A DNA stretch of 64,000 nucleotides from the NCBI GenBank assembly GCA_030512295.1, contig JAULSR010000006.1, forward strand, positions 1,488,001 through 1,552,000, in the 5' to 3' direction. Positions 20,431 to 30,800 of this stretch are shown one piece after another. The DNA is from Bombardia bombarda. Its lineage: Eukaryota > Ascomycota > Sordariomycetes > Sordariales > Lasiosphaeriaceae. Positions within the stretch are counted from its first letter, which is position 1, and the number at the start of each line of letters is the position of its first letter. The notes beneath the pieces were generated by a model. That model did not search any database. It saw only the letters and a program-made list of their open reading frames with translations, and had not been told where the DNA came from. Both the position numbers and the translations under genes were made by a program.

Positions 20431-21572
20431 ATTCGCCACTTCTACCGGGGATATCAGCTGGCAACAGCTATCATGGGCTCCGTCGGCCGCCAACGCACGT
20501 CCCTAAACCCGGGTACAATCGGCCTGCATTTGGCCACAGGTGTTTTGCCCTGCCGCTCACTAGGTTCCACCACTACACCGCCTCCTGGGAGAGAAAAAGG
20601 AAAAAGGAAGAAAGGAAAGCGAGGTAACGAGTGTGCCCAGCCGGAGAGACTAAAGACGGGTCGGTCTCATCTACAACATCCCATGTCGTATTCCTTTTCT
20701 GACCTATGTCATGATACACAGATCCCTGACGCCGCGAAGACGCGCTCCTTATTTTTACTGTGTGGATGTGGGAGCCGGTAGGTATGTCGGTATATTACGA
20801 GTTGTCTATCTAGGTTGTGCGAGCGGGCTTATTCTGCAGAAGAGGCGCTTTGTGCTACGGGCCACTTGGTCGGTGGCACAGGCGGTGCGGCTCCCACTAT
20901 GCGGTGGCTAATTCAGTTATTTGTGAAACGTGAATGCACGAGAAACGTGAATGCACGAGTATGTTCTAGCTTCGCTATGGAGCCGGGGTGCACGTCAGTT
21001 GCCGGCGCTCTGTGCCGCGTCGCCCAATGGACGGCGGCCAGCCTACACATGCAATGCCCGCGCCGCCCACGGGGGCTCACCGCAACCCGGGCCAGACGGG
21101 TCGAGCAGTTTAGCTGGGCACCCACCTGGATAAAACGAGAGGGCAATGCTGGAAAACGTAAGGTACAGTGATGAACATGTTGACTTTCTGCTCGATTTGA
21201 GGCTAGCGCGGAAAGTACTGCCGGAAGTCATCAAATTTCTCGCACCGCGGTAGCCGGTACGTGACTGCCCAGTGTCGACTGGGCGTTCGGAGCTAACAAC
21301 GCATTAATAGATCGCGTAGAATAGGGAGGGGCCGCTGCGCGAAGCCAGTCCCACGGAAGTTGTGCGAGCTAACTGATTGACCAGGATCTGTTTGACAGCG
21401 ATACGTATTCGCACAAAACGTGGCCTCCTGCTCTGCCCGCTGTCTCAGGCAGACCAACGCAAGATGTAAATCAATCAACCCATCACCCCAACCCACCACC
21501 CGCCCATCAGCCATTTCTTGCTTGCTCTTTCTCCCTCACCATCCCATTCAAAGAAAGATCTTGTCACCCCGA
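20431..21572. other. No gene recognised
   Basis: Overlapping short ORFs on both strands without domain-like content. Confidence 0.45.
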
Positions 21573-21688
21573 CGAAAACACAATCACCACCTCGCCTCCG
21601 TCTGCCAACTTTTAACAAGACCACGCCTACCACCAGTACGTACTCAATTGCCGCTTCCCAACTCGTGTCCTCATCCATCATTGCGAAC
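21573..21688. repeat. Diverged duplicate of 15548-15665
   Basis: See the partner tract: same ordered words, and again a short proline-rich ORF downstream. Confidence 0.5.
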
Positions 21689-21830
21689 CTTTCTCTCTCT
21701 CTCTCTCTCGGCCTTCTTGCCCACTCTTCTTCTCTTTCCCTCTCCAACCGCCTTCCTCGCTCCCCTTATCCCCGCTGCACATCTCGGGCAGCACACCCAA
21801 CTCATACAAGACCCTGCCGTGTTAGCCACA

Positions 21831-21914
21831 ATGGTTGTCGCTGCTCCCAGCAGGTCCCATGCGACCATCACGCCGAGGCCACGCCCGCCACTACCTCCTT
21901 GTCCTCACACATAA
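21831..21914 (+). CDS. Short proline-rich ORF, 27 aa
   Basis: Begins MVVAAPSRSHATITPRPRP and ends after a Pro-rich stretch. It corresponds by position and motif to the 56-aa ORF at 15784. Coding status doubtful. Confidence 0.2.
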   Translation: MVVAAPSRSHATITPRPRPPLPPCPHT

Positions 21915-22313
21915 TTGCTCGCCACCACGGCCTCAAGTCGGGGCCGCCACGATCTCCTCCGCCCCGCCCCAAGCGCCATCGCTCACCACGATGGCGCCGA
22001 AGCCGCAAGATCCACCTACGCCGGCGGGTACCCCCCTCTTGCACCACAAAGGGTGTCGATGGGGTCAGCCGAGTGACCGGATTTTCCTGGTTTTGATTTT
22101 TTTTTTTTTCTTTCAAGATGAGTGGAACAAAACATTGCTTGGATGCATAGCATAGACAGCGCATGGAAAGAATTCTGGATGGCTAAGGGGGGTCTCGCGA
22201 CCCCGTTGCAGTCTGTCGTCGCCGCGGCATGAGGTACTCAATGGAAGACAGTTTCACAGGCCCGCCCTGCTCCCCCCGCTCCAGTCGTGATGACTCGACG
22301 TCGCAGCTTTTCT

Positions 22314-22394
22314 CATCTCTCCCCCTCTCTCCCCTTCTCTCCCCCTCTCTCCCCCTCTCTCCCCCCCTCTCCCCCCTCTCCCCCTCTCTCTCCC
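22314..22394. repeat. CT-rich microsatellite
   Basis: About 80 bp of CCCCCTCTCT-type repeats. Open frames across it are compositional artefacts. Confidence 0.9.
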
Positions 22395-23339
22395 AGATGG
22401 CGAGTTGCTTCATGCGTCGGTATCAAGCATGCTTCCGGTGCTTGTGTGTTATGTTTCGTGGTCGCGCAATTGCTTGCCGTCAGCTGTCAGGTCTTCTAAT
22501 CCTCTTCGTCATCAGCTGTATCCTTTTCAAACATCCAGCCCTTCCAGACCAGAGCTATTTCTTGTCGAGGTTCGATCTCTGGTTGTCGATTGCTTGCGAC
22601 GACTGGCATAGCTACCAAGGGCACACGCTGTCTCGAACTTTGGTGGTTTGAACTTGTTATACGGGCAACTCTTTGACCGTAATCCATTGTGAGGGTTCAG
22701 ATAATGATGAGGTGGAGTTGAATTTATAGGTTGGTTGTTACCCCGCGTAGCATGCGACCCCCTGTTTCAAACGGTGAGACGGTAGAGATCCCAGTTACTA
22801 GGGGGCGTGGGTGGGAGCACGGTATGCAGAGCTCCTTTATGTCCATCTTGGCTAACTGAACAGCACAATACAGGTTTTAACATCTCCGCAATCTCCGATG
22901 CTGGTACCAATACATAACCTCAACCAACCCTAGGTACGCCTATTGATGCTCCATTAGGCAACTGATGATCCGCACATGAAGTGCAGAATTCCACCTTGGC
23001 TTTCGGGCTGTGGCTTGCCTCTTCATTCTCCTATTCGACCGAGGAGAATGCACAATGCATCTGAGCCTTTACCTAAGTATGCCTTCCCACTCAAACTGGG
23101 CGTTGGTAATGCTCTAGACCATTTCTGGCGAGTTGGCAATTGCGGCAGTTTTAGTTGACTTTGGACCACGATGAGTGAGGAAACTGTCAGCACAAAGTGC
23201 GGTTTTGAGAGCCTTATCCTCCATCAGAGTTCTGCCCACACGCCTATATAGTAGAGCCTGTCCGTCGCCCTCGAGAACCCATTCAACTCTTCTCTTTCAG
23301 CTCGACTGTGCTAGGAAGTTGGCAATCGACTGGGAACTT
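22395..23339. other. No gene; promoter of DUF6594 copy B at the end
   Basis: No coding frame supported. A TATATAG motif at about 23246 lies about 95 nt upstream of the DUF6594-B ATG, as in copy A. Confidence 0.45.
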
Positions 23340-24614
23340 ATGGCTGGCTCTGACTCGCCTTCAGCCCTTGAAAGAGGAGAGGGGTCACCGGAAACACTCG
23401 AACTCGGAAACCTCAGCAGTGCACGTAAGTAGTAAGGCTTATCTACCAGTTTTGTAAGGTTTACTAACAAACTTGACATAGCAACCATCACCAATAGCAG
23501 CAGCAGCAACACCACCACCACCACCACCACCAGCGGGCCTTCATTCGGTAAGTAAGACACAACAACCTCACTCTTAAAACAAGCCCGTCCTCTAAATTTT
23601 CCATCACAGCCGGACTGTCGGGTTTCCCAGGGCTTGCCGCCCTGATGGCCGAAGACCCTCAATTCAACCTCCATTCATGCTTCGAGGCGGTCGGTATCGA
23701 GGTCCTCCTCCACTCGGAGCGCATCGTTAGAAACAACGTCAAAAGGCTTCGACATCTCCAAAACCGAAACTCGGGACGGCCACAAGCTGGAAAGCTCGGT
23801 ATCACCAGGGGAGAGATCAGACTTATCCGGAAGCTCAGAAGAGAGTTGACTATACATTGTGAGTGCGGCTGGTGCGTCACTGGATAAGGTAGTAACTGTT
23901 CACGCTACCGGCTGATACCGAGCATTCTCCAACAACCTAAAAGACGACTTCTTCATCAAACTGAGCACCGTCCTCCGCTACGACGAGCCTCAGAACACCA
24001 GCGTCGAGGGCATAAAGGACTGGAGCTACGAAAACCTCCCCAGCTGGCTCACCTTTCTCGACCAGGAGACAAATCCAGACGAGCTTCGCAGCCTGCTTCC
24101 ACTGAAGAGCCCCTTAGACAGGGCGGTTATGAATCTCACAAACAAGAGGATCGGAAAGATCATTTTCGTAAGTGTGTGTTACTATCATTAAGCTTCTTTC
24201 CAGATATCATAGATCAAAAAATCATCTCCAGCCACAAACTCTGAGCTCCATCTCTTAACACGTTCGGGTCTCTACCGGAAACCCCATTACTAGTACCCGT
24301 TCCTCAAAAACAAACAAGACGTACCTGGTGCAGAAGTGGCATTTTACAACAACACTTCCATCCAGAAAGTCAGCACCGCCGTCGGCGTCTGTCTCTTGGG
24401 GATCTTCTTTCAGATTCCCGTGTCTCTCCTATCCTACCGTGTCTTCAACCGGGGCGTTGGCATAGGGGTAGCATTGGTCTTTTGCTTCTTGTTCAGTCTC
24501 TTCGCACAATGGTTCGTTCCGGGCCGAACCGAGGTCGTCTTTCTCCTGGTCTTTGCGTACTATGCCATCATTGGGGGCAACATCATCAATTTTGGGTCGG
24601 ATAGTGGTGATTGA
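23340..24614 (+). CDS. DUF6594-type membrane protein, copy B, intact
   Basis: Five exons (23340-23424, 23482-23547, 23610-23858, 23923-24167, 24294-24614) join to 966 nt, a 321-aa protein. Introns are GT-AG, mostly 57-64 nt, the last 126 nt. The N-terminus has SPSALERGEG, then a Ser/Thr tract from an ACC repeat, then GFPGLAALMAEDPQ (DUF6594 start), a basic helical middle and about three C-terminal membrane segments (LLGIFFQIPVSLLSY, GIGVALVFCFLFSLFAQW, FLLVFAYYAIIGGNII). Paralogue of copy A at 7780; exons 1+2 (151 nt) equal A exon 1 exactly in length. DUF6594 proteins are widespread in filamentous fungi; no biochemical function is established, and I infer only a membrane location. Confidence 0.75.
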
Positions 24615-24874
24615 TGCGAGCGGGCTCTTTTGTGTTTGTCTTTGCCCTAATTGCAACACAGCTGACCTAGTTTTGGCTGTGGGTTTTATTTTCTACGATA
24701 TTACGATGCTCTCTAATCTTTTAATGACATGATGTTCCAATTACCAATATCTCTTGTTGTTTTATAATGACATTTGTGGCCCCATACCAATGTGCTTTGG
24801 GGGGATCTTAACCCCTTAAACTCATCCACCAACTACTACTAATGTAGTGTACCTGGGGACTATCCCTTCACCTT
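24615..24874. other. 3' flank of DUF6594-B
   Basis: AT-rich downstream sequence without further coding potential. Confidence 0.4.
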
Positions 24875-24923
24875 ATCCTAACCACTAACACCGAACACCT
24901 AACCCCTAACTACTAACCCTAAC
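24875..24923. repeat. Degenerate telomere-like repeats
   Basis: A run of CTAACC/CCCTAA-like words (TCCTAACCACTAAC, CCTAACCCCTAAC, ACCCTAACC), similar to the fungal telomere unit CCCTAA. A short further match (AACCCTAACCC) lies near 25488. Confidence 0.6.
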
Positions 24924-24950
24924 CTCGGGGGGCTGGCGCCGCCCCCCGAG
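24924..24950. repeat. GC hairpin, 10-bp perfect stem
   Basis: CTCGGGGGGC, a 7-nt loop, then GCCCCCCGAG, directly after the telomere-like tract. Confidence 0.9.
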
Positions 24951-24971
24951 CCCCCGGCGATAGTGGTGCAG

Positions 24972-25106
24972 TAGATGGTAGTGAAATAGATGGTAGTGAA
25001 ATAGATGGTAGTGAAATAGATGGTGGTGAAATAGATGGTGGTGAAATAGATGGTGGTGAAATAGATGGTGGTGAAATAGATGGTGGTGAAATAGATGGTG
25101 GTGCAG
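24972..25106. repeat. 15-bp minisatellite, 9 copies
   Basis: The unit TAGATGGTAGTGAAA appears three times, then as TAGATGGTGGTGAAA, with a last variant ending GTGCAG. Confidence 0.95.
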
Positions 25107-26079
25107 TGGTGCGTGGAATATTTTGTGAGGATTGCTACACGGGCATTAGGGCATAGCCACTATTACTACCGCTATAATTCAGGACCAACAGGTGCAATTA
25201 CAGTGCAAGTTAGCCAGGCCACGCAAGTCAGCCATGCCAAAAAAGGTCTAATTTTGACCAAGTCAAGCCAACGCCTTCAATTGTAAAAGCTTCTGTAGAT
25301 AGATAGATTGATGTTTTACCTTGTACATGCAGCAAATATTCATACAAATGTGTGGTGTTGAAAGAAGTTCAATCGCGCGGTAATTGACAGTTTGCTACGA
25401 TGCGGCCGGTGGTTGCAATGCGCCAGGTGCGCTATAAATTTAGTGGTGTTGGCTGGTCAAAAATCCAGATTTTTTTTGCTCACCTATAACCCTAACCCTT
25501 TGTGGGGGGGATGCCCGTGTAACAATCCTCTATTTTGTAGAAGGCGTCTGATTGATGCCGTAGGTGGGGTGTTACAGGAGGTGCAGTATGAAGTGCCCAT
25601 TACACACACGTGGCATCGGCACAGACTAGCGGCCGCCAAGGCCCAGGTCTGTCTGGCACGGAGGACAAGAAGTGTCGGTCCGGTGTACATACATACATAT
25701 ACGTATGTAGTGTAACAATCTTGCAATATGGCCTCCAAGCGGCAGAAATGCGGGTCTGGTGGTGGGGCTTAGATCTTTGATTGGCTTGAGGCTGTCAGGG
25801 CTGTCTCTCCCTGTCTGCAGGTCAGGCTTGGCAATTGCAAGGTACTCATTCCTCTCCGCTCAGCCACGCTCGAGGGTCGGCCGGGCCAGAGTCGAAAGGT
25901 ACGTACCGGGACAAAGTCCAACGACCACCCTTCCAGGAAGACCCACACACACCCATGCAACTACCCTAGTGCATGTCGCTCTTCTCGGTGATTTTTGCTT
26001 TTCTGAGCGCCTTCTTTTTGCTGCCTGGAAGACTGGGTCTGGGTGAATCATTGCAATGCTTGCAACTACACTACGACAG
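25107..26079. other. No gene recognised
   Basis: No supported coding frame between the minisatellite and the Tc1-type element. Confidence 0.45.
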
Positions 26080-27471
26080 TACTGTGGTGGTATGGGTAAA
26101 AAAAAACCTGTGGGGCTGGTCACTACAGGGGTCACAACAGGGGTCACAACAAGAGTGGCACAACGCCAGGTTGCCCGCCAGACTCGCCTTGGCCGGGCGA
26201 ATTTGACTGCCAGCCAAAGAGTCCATTTTGCACCTTTTTTCTATATACAACACTAGTATTTGGTGTGCATACCGTTGGCATCTATTACAGCCTGACAACG
26301 GTCATGCATACTGGCCAACAACTCTCGTAGATAGTCATCCGGCAACTCGTTCCAAGCCTCTAAAACAAAGCCCCTTAACCTATCGTAACCTGGCTTCTCT
26401 TCCAACCCGTATTTATCCTCGATATAGTCTTTCATCCAGTTCCAACAGCTCTCTATTGGATTCAGATCAGGAGAGAAAGGGGGCCAATGGATAATTTTGA
26501 CTCCCCTTTCTTCTAAATCCCGTTTTGTTTCCTTTGCTGCGTGTGCCGGGGCACCATCCTGCATCAAAACGAGGTCCTCACCAAGGCTCAGTTTACAAAG
26601 GCGAATCCAGCCTTCGATAATAGGTACAGTATGAGCTTGATAACTCTCAGCGTTTATACTGCCCCAGTCCTTCTCCCAGAAGAGCCCAGGGCCTTTGCCA
26701 AGGCCAGAAAAACACCCCCAAAACATCCATCCACCTTTCCTTTGATGTTTTTCTACAATGCAAGTCGGATCGAATTCCTCTCCCACACGACGGGTTACAT
26801 ATTGTTTTCTATGTGGCCCCCCTGTAATCCACGTCTCGTCTGTCCATAGTATTTTTTGCCCACATTTCGGAGGACCAGGCAAGGTGTTCGACAGCAACAG
26901 CCCAGTTAAGGCGGGTAACTCGTGTAGCTTCGGTAATCGGGGGTTTTTTTCGTGCAATCCGACGACGGAATCCGAGGCGGTAAAGTGTTCTTTTGATACA
27001 CCAAGCACTGAAGACTCCTGCAAAGAGAACGAGAGACAACCGTAAATAGCCCATTCTTCTGTTTTCTTTGGATGCACAGATAAATTCGACCATCTCTTCT
27101 TCATTTCGTTCAGTCAGAACGCGGGGCCGGCCAGTACTACGCCCAGGAGTGGCTGTGGTAGCTCGAATAGCTAGGCGGATCTGATCGGTTGAAAAGCCCG
27201 TAATAATACGTATCTGATTTTGGCTGATTTGCGCATCGTAGTACAAGGTCCGAATGCGGGCGCGGTCTTCGGTAGAGAGCTGTTTGATGCCGGTTGAACC
27301 TTTTGGACGTGCCATGATGGTACGTATGGATTCTGCAAAATGGTTGATGCTAGTAAAATTCTACTGTGGGTGCATTGTTTTGGTGTGGTAGGGTAAGTAC
27401 ATTATTCGTATCCCCCCTGTCTAGCGTGGTACCTGACAGGGGGGTTTTTTTTTTCGCCCGATACCACAGTA
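26080..27471 (-). mobile_element. Tc1-type transposon, about 1.39 kb
   Basis: Bounded by TA at 26080-26081 and 27470-27471. Imperfect inverted ends start CTGTGGT followed by a GGG and a run of A on both sides. Encloses one DD34E transposase ORF in two frames. The size fits a near-complete Tc1 element. The ends were matched by eye over a short identical core, so exact borders are probable rather than certain. Confidence 0.7.
26253..27315 (-). pseudogene. Tc1-family transposase (DD34E), single frameshift
   Basis: N-terminal part (from ATG 27315) has the paired helix-turn-helix region typical of Tc1 (LSTEDRARIRTLYYDA, then QNQIRIITGFSTDQIRLAI, GRPRVLTE). The second frame carries the catalytic core: ILWTDETW (first D), MQDGAPAH (second D) and NPIES (E), with 34 residues between the last two acids, followed by the C-terminal part ending at 26253. 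The frames join at a run of six T on the plus strand (26852-26857); a one-base length difference there would make the ORF continuous. No nonsense codons elsewhere. As read, the element cannot encode an active transposase. Confidence 0.85.
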
Positions 27472-28260
27472 CATAGGTGGTAACCCGCCCGCCCTAACGT
27501 ATTACCGCCGCCAAGAAAAATGTCACCACCATAGCAGGTATCATCAGACACTACGGAGTGCAGAACGGTACTGTGTAGACGGGACGTGCAGTCCACGATG
27601 ACGTTACTAAGTCAAGATAGGTACTTTGTTTAGGTAAAGTATTGTATGGATTACTTTACAGTTGTTTCTACCAAACTCAGGATAACATCAAATTGGCATT
27701 CGACTTCTCATTGCATAATCGAGCCGATTTACCCTGGAGAAAACTACCCGAATGTCTATGGGATCTGCAATCGCACTTGCGACCCAGGTGCTCCGGCTGT
27801 GCGTCCTTAATATCCCGAACGCATTCAACCAAGTCTGGGCGCTTATAGTGAAGGAAAACTTACACCATCCCTGGTGATAACTGTCTATCTCATTAAAGAC
27901 TATCCTACCGATGACTATCCCACCAAGGACTATCCCACCAAGGACTATCCCACCAAGGACTATCCCATATCTGTATTTCAGCTAGAAGCGGATTAATTGC
28001 ACCCTTCTCTAAGAACCCGGCTACCTTATGTAAACTTAATCAAGGTAATCACACCGAGTCGGAATCACAGGTAAAAGTCCGTTGAACCCACACAGTCCCG
28101 AGCTTAACTGGTATCTCCTTGATAAACCGCCCACCAAAGTCTTTTCTCCAAGACTTCCTTCCCCTCTATCTCTCGCAGCATCAAAATCCGATCATCAAGC
28201 AAACACCCATCGCTCAACCGCCCAACCAGAATATCAGCGCGGTCGTCATCTACCAATACT
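27472..28260. other. No gene; upstream region of the next ORF
   Basis: Contains the 15-bp repeat at about 27897-27967. Otherwise no supported coding frame. Confidence 0.45.
27897..27967. repeat. 15-bp minisatellite, about 4.5 copies
   Basis: The unit GACTATCCCACCAAG; the inverse reads GGGATAGTC, similar to GGGATAGTT words near 29460, 31318 and 32340. Confidence 0.85.
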
Positions 28261-28315
28261 GTAAGCTCTGACCTCTTCATTCCATGTTCTTGGGCACTAA
28301 CCCGCCCTCTTCTAG
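28261..28315 (+). other. Probable intron before the broken acidic-tailed gene
   Basis: GTAAGC donor, CACTAAC branch-like site and CTTCTAG acceptor directly before ATGGCC (55 nt). Confidence 0.5.
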
Positions 28316-28949
28316 ATGGCCGATCCCAACCCACCAAAGAGCCCACCACTGGTTGCAACATCAGAATCCAACAACCCTACCAACACACTAACCGAGAAAC
28401 ACAACGAACTACGCCGCATCATCGCCGACCTTCCCGTCACCCCCTTCCAGAATGGCCCCCCTCGATCATCAGCACCATCAGCGCGTACACGATATGGCCA
28501 GGCTCTTCCGCGATCTTTGTCCCGGAGATTGGCAAAGAGGAAAAAACATTGCCGTTCACGGAAAGCTGTCCGAATATCTGGAAAAGACACGATACGCTCT
28601 CTCTTGTACCGAGATAGCCAGCATGATCCTTTTCCGATGGGATCAATGTGTCCTGATGGACAAGTTTGTCGACGATCAAAACCTACAGCGTCCCAACGGC
28701 CAGATCTGCATCATGTGGGACCTCGACAGATATTATTGGCATGAGCGGTATTACACCACTTAGGGTGATGTATTGCGCCCCGATATAGACAGCGACTCAG
28801 AGGACGATTCAAAGGACGATTCTGAGGATGATCCAGTGTACAGTTCAGAGGACAATCCAGAGGACGATTCAGAGCAGCAACCAGTATACGACCCAACGGC
28901 CGCTGTCACTCTGATCAAGCCACGACAGGGCCAAGGCCGCCAATTTTAA
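28316..28949 (+). pseudogene. Broken gene with acidic tandem tail, unrecognised
   Basis: Reads from ATG 28316 (MADPNPPKSPPLVATSES... IIADLPVTPFQN). At a run of six C (28456-28461) a one-base shift leads into a second protein-like frame (ARLFRDLCPGDWQRGKN, GQICIMWDLDRYYWHE). That frame meets an in-frame TAG at 28761-28763 and then stays open to 28949 as an acidic tail with repeated SEDD/EDNPEDD units. Two lesions in one gene suggest decay. No family recognised. The intron just upstream supports a real gene origin. Confidence 0.45.
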
Positions 28950-28958
28950 CGCCCTTTG

Positions 28959-29351
28959 ATGTATATAGTATCGGCTATCGCGGAGTCGTCATTGACGGAA
29001 GAACGCAGATCTCAGGTCCTGAATGACTACTGGGGGCTCATCAGAAAGACGCAGTTGTTGAACCACAATCGCATTGTCGACGATTCTCCCGAGGCGCTTG
29101 AGCGGGAGGGAGGCGACGACAAACGTCTGAGGTTACCTTCTGAACGTATGCGTAAAAGGCCCGCGCACAGCAAGAACTCGGTCAGTGAAGACGAGAATGA
29201 CGCATCGTTTAACAGCAAGAGGTGTAGGACGGGTTCCGTCCTGTCGCAATCTCAGGACCAAAGCAGAGATGGCGAGCGCCAAGTCCAGCGCAGTACAAGT
29301 TCTTCCTCTTCGCCAGCCCGAACTGCGGCAGGAATATTAGCTATTATATAG
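28959..29351 (+). CDS. Unrecognised basic/acidic ORF, 130 aa
   Basis: From ATG 28959 (a TTG precedes it): MYIVSAIAESSLTEERRSQV, then SPEALEREGGDDKRLRLPSE and a Ser-rich tail with RRxRTG-like basic patches. It could be a separate small protein or a 3' exon of the broken gene upstream. The SPEALERE stretch resembles the SPSALERG motif of the DUF6594 N-termini, possibly by chance. Confidence 0.3.
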   Translation: MYIVSAIAESSLTEERRSQVLNDYWGLIRKTQLLNHNRIVDDSPEALEREGGDDKRLRLPSERMRKRPAHSKNSVSEDENDASFNSKRCRTGSVLSQSQDQSRDGERQVQRSTSSSSSPARTAAGILAII

Positions 29352-29911
29352 TATGAGTTAAAAAGTCTGGCCCCTCACCAATTTTACTACCTATTTATTT
29401 GTACCCAAACTTGACTTTCATAATTTAAATGGAACAGTTGGAAGTAGGACAATTATAAATGGGATAGTTGTAAATGGGATAGTTGTAGTCGGTATAGTTA
29501 TAGGTTGTGGTCGCATATGAGGCTAGACTTATTGACTGGCACTGTAGTTGACGATAATGAGCCGTCTAGTATCGTGGAGCTTGAGACATTTTACCCCTTA
29601 TGACAAATGCCCATAGACTTGGATAATGCACTGCCTGGGTCCACACCGTTATGTCGTACGGGCCCGATAAAATGGTATCAGGGGTTCATAAGTTTTAAAA
29701 AGCGTTTTGAAATAATCTGCTCGTCCGTAGAAACTAAGTACAATATGCATAGAGGATTTGAGACGAGAGACAGGTTCAGCAACCTAGTTTACATAGAGAT
29801 TTTCTACATAACAATGTTTCTATATCTACTCGGTTTTGATCGATTGATATCCGGTCACTTTCTAAAACTGAAACCATTACCACATCACCCTCCACCCCCA
29901 ACGATGCGGAA
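29352..29911. other. Non-coding with GGGATAGTTGTAAAT repeats
   Basis: At 29457-29500 the words AAATGGGATAGTTGT repeat with a 15-bp period. No gene supported. Confidence 0.5.
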
Positions 29912-30800
29912 CTAGCAATCGAGGACAAAGCAAGGCCAACTAAAACGCTGTATTTGCTTCAGGGCGGAGATATTACCCAGCTGGGCAAAGGCGTTAAGGG
30001 CCCTGCCGTTCTTGGTCTTCCCTGAAGTCATTATCGCTGAAGGGACCTGGTTGGGGTCACCAGCTAGGAGGCAGGGGCGAAAGCCATAACCCCAGACAAG
30101 AAGGGCATCGGCCTGCAGCATAGCGCCAGCCCCGTCCAGCACTATATACCCTTGGCAACCGTTGCGGTTGTAATCGGCGTGGTATTCGTCACCCGAAACG
30201 TTTGGTGTGGTGCACACAGCGTTGGCAGCCATTATAACAAGACCCAAAACCTCCTTAACCGCCTTTCCCAAGGTCCTGCGAGCCTCTTTCAGGCTTGAGC
30301 TTCCGATCAAAAAAATTACGGAGCTCCCTGTACTTGTCATCATCGTAGATCTGCTGCCGGATTTCGAGCAAGCGTAGGGAAATCTTCATGTTCTTGCCCT
30401 CGGGGTACCGGATAGCTACCCAGAGCCAATAGCAAACCGACAACTTGAAGCGCCAGGGACCCGATACTTTGAGATCTTGTCTGGGAATCTGGTTAAGGCG
30501 ATCCTCATTTTCCGTCCAGAACCACTGCGCATACTCCCAGAAATGCCTCACTTCGTCTTCCAGGCGGTAGCCGCGAAGGATAACTGGCATATAGCCCTGC
30601 CGGTGATTAGGTCCAAGATGCTTGGCAGCCACCAGCGCAATACTGAATAGACGATCGGCGAAACTGGTTGCTGCAATATGTGTTGGAGCTGCACAATACA
30701 GGTTGCCGATAGACTCATTGAACATGAACAAAGTCGCCATATGAGCCAGAATCTGCGTTGTACCGGGTGTTGAGAAGCCGATGATGGGGATGAGGCTGCA
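29912..30800 (-). pseudogene. SF1-helicase-like relic (AAA_11/12 type)
   Basis: Minus-strand fragments in two frames. The first (up to about 30800) reads GFSTPGTTQILAHMATLFMF then YCAAPTHIAATSFADRLF, matching the Walker A and following region of fungal SF1 helicases, but with Thr where GKT needs Lys. The second (30343 to 29912) has CQGYIVLDGAGAML (Walker B, DE changed to DG) and LLAGDPNQVP (motif III, GDxxQ kept), ending at a stop just after the WPCFVLD block. The C-terminal helicase lobe is absent. With both catalytic residues altered, a frameshift and truncation, this is a dead copy. Confidence 0.65.

Noticed and set aside
24924..24950. Helitron 3' end (GC hairpin)
   Set aside because: No CTRR terminus follows within the expected distance and no Rep/helicase gene is nearby.
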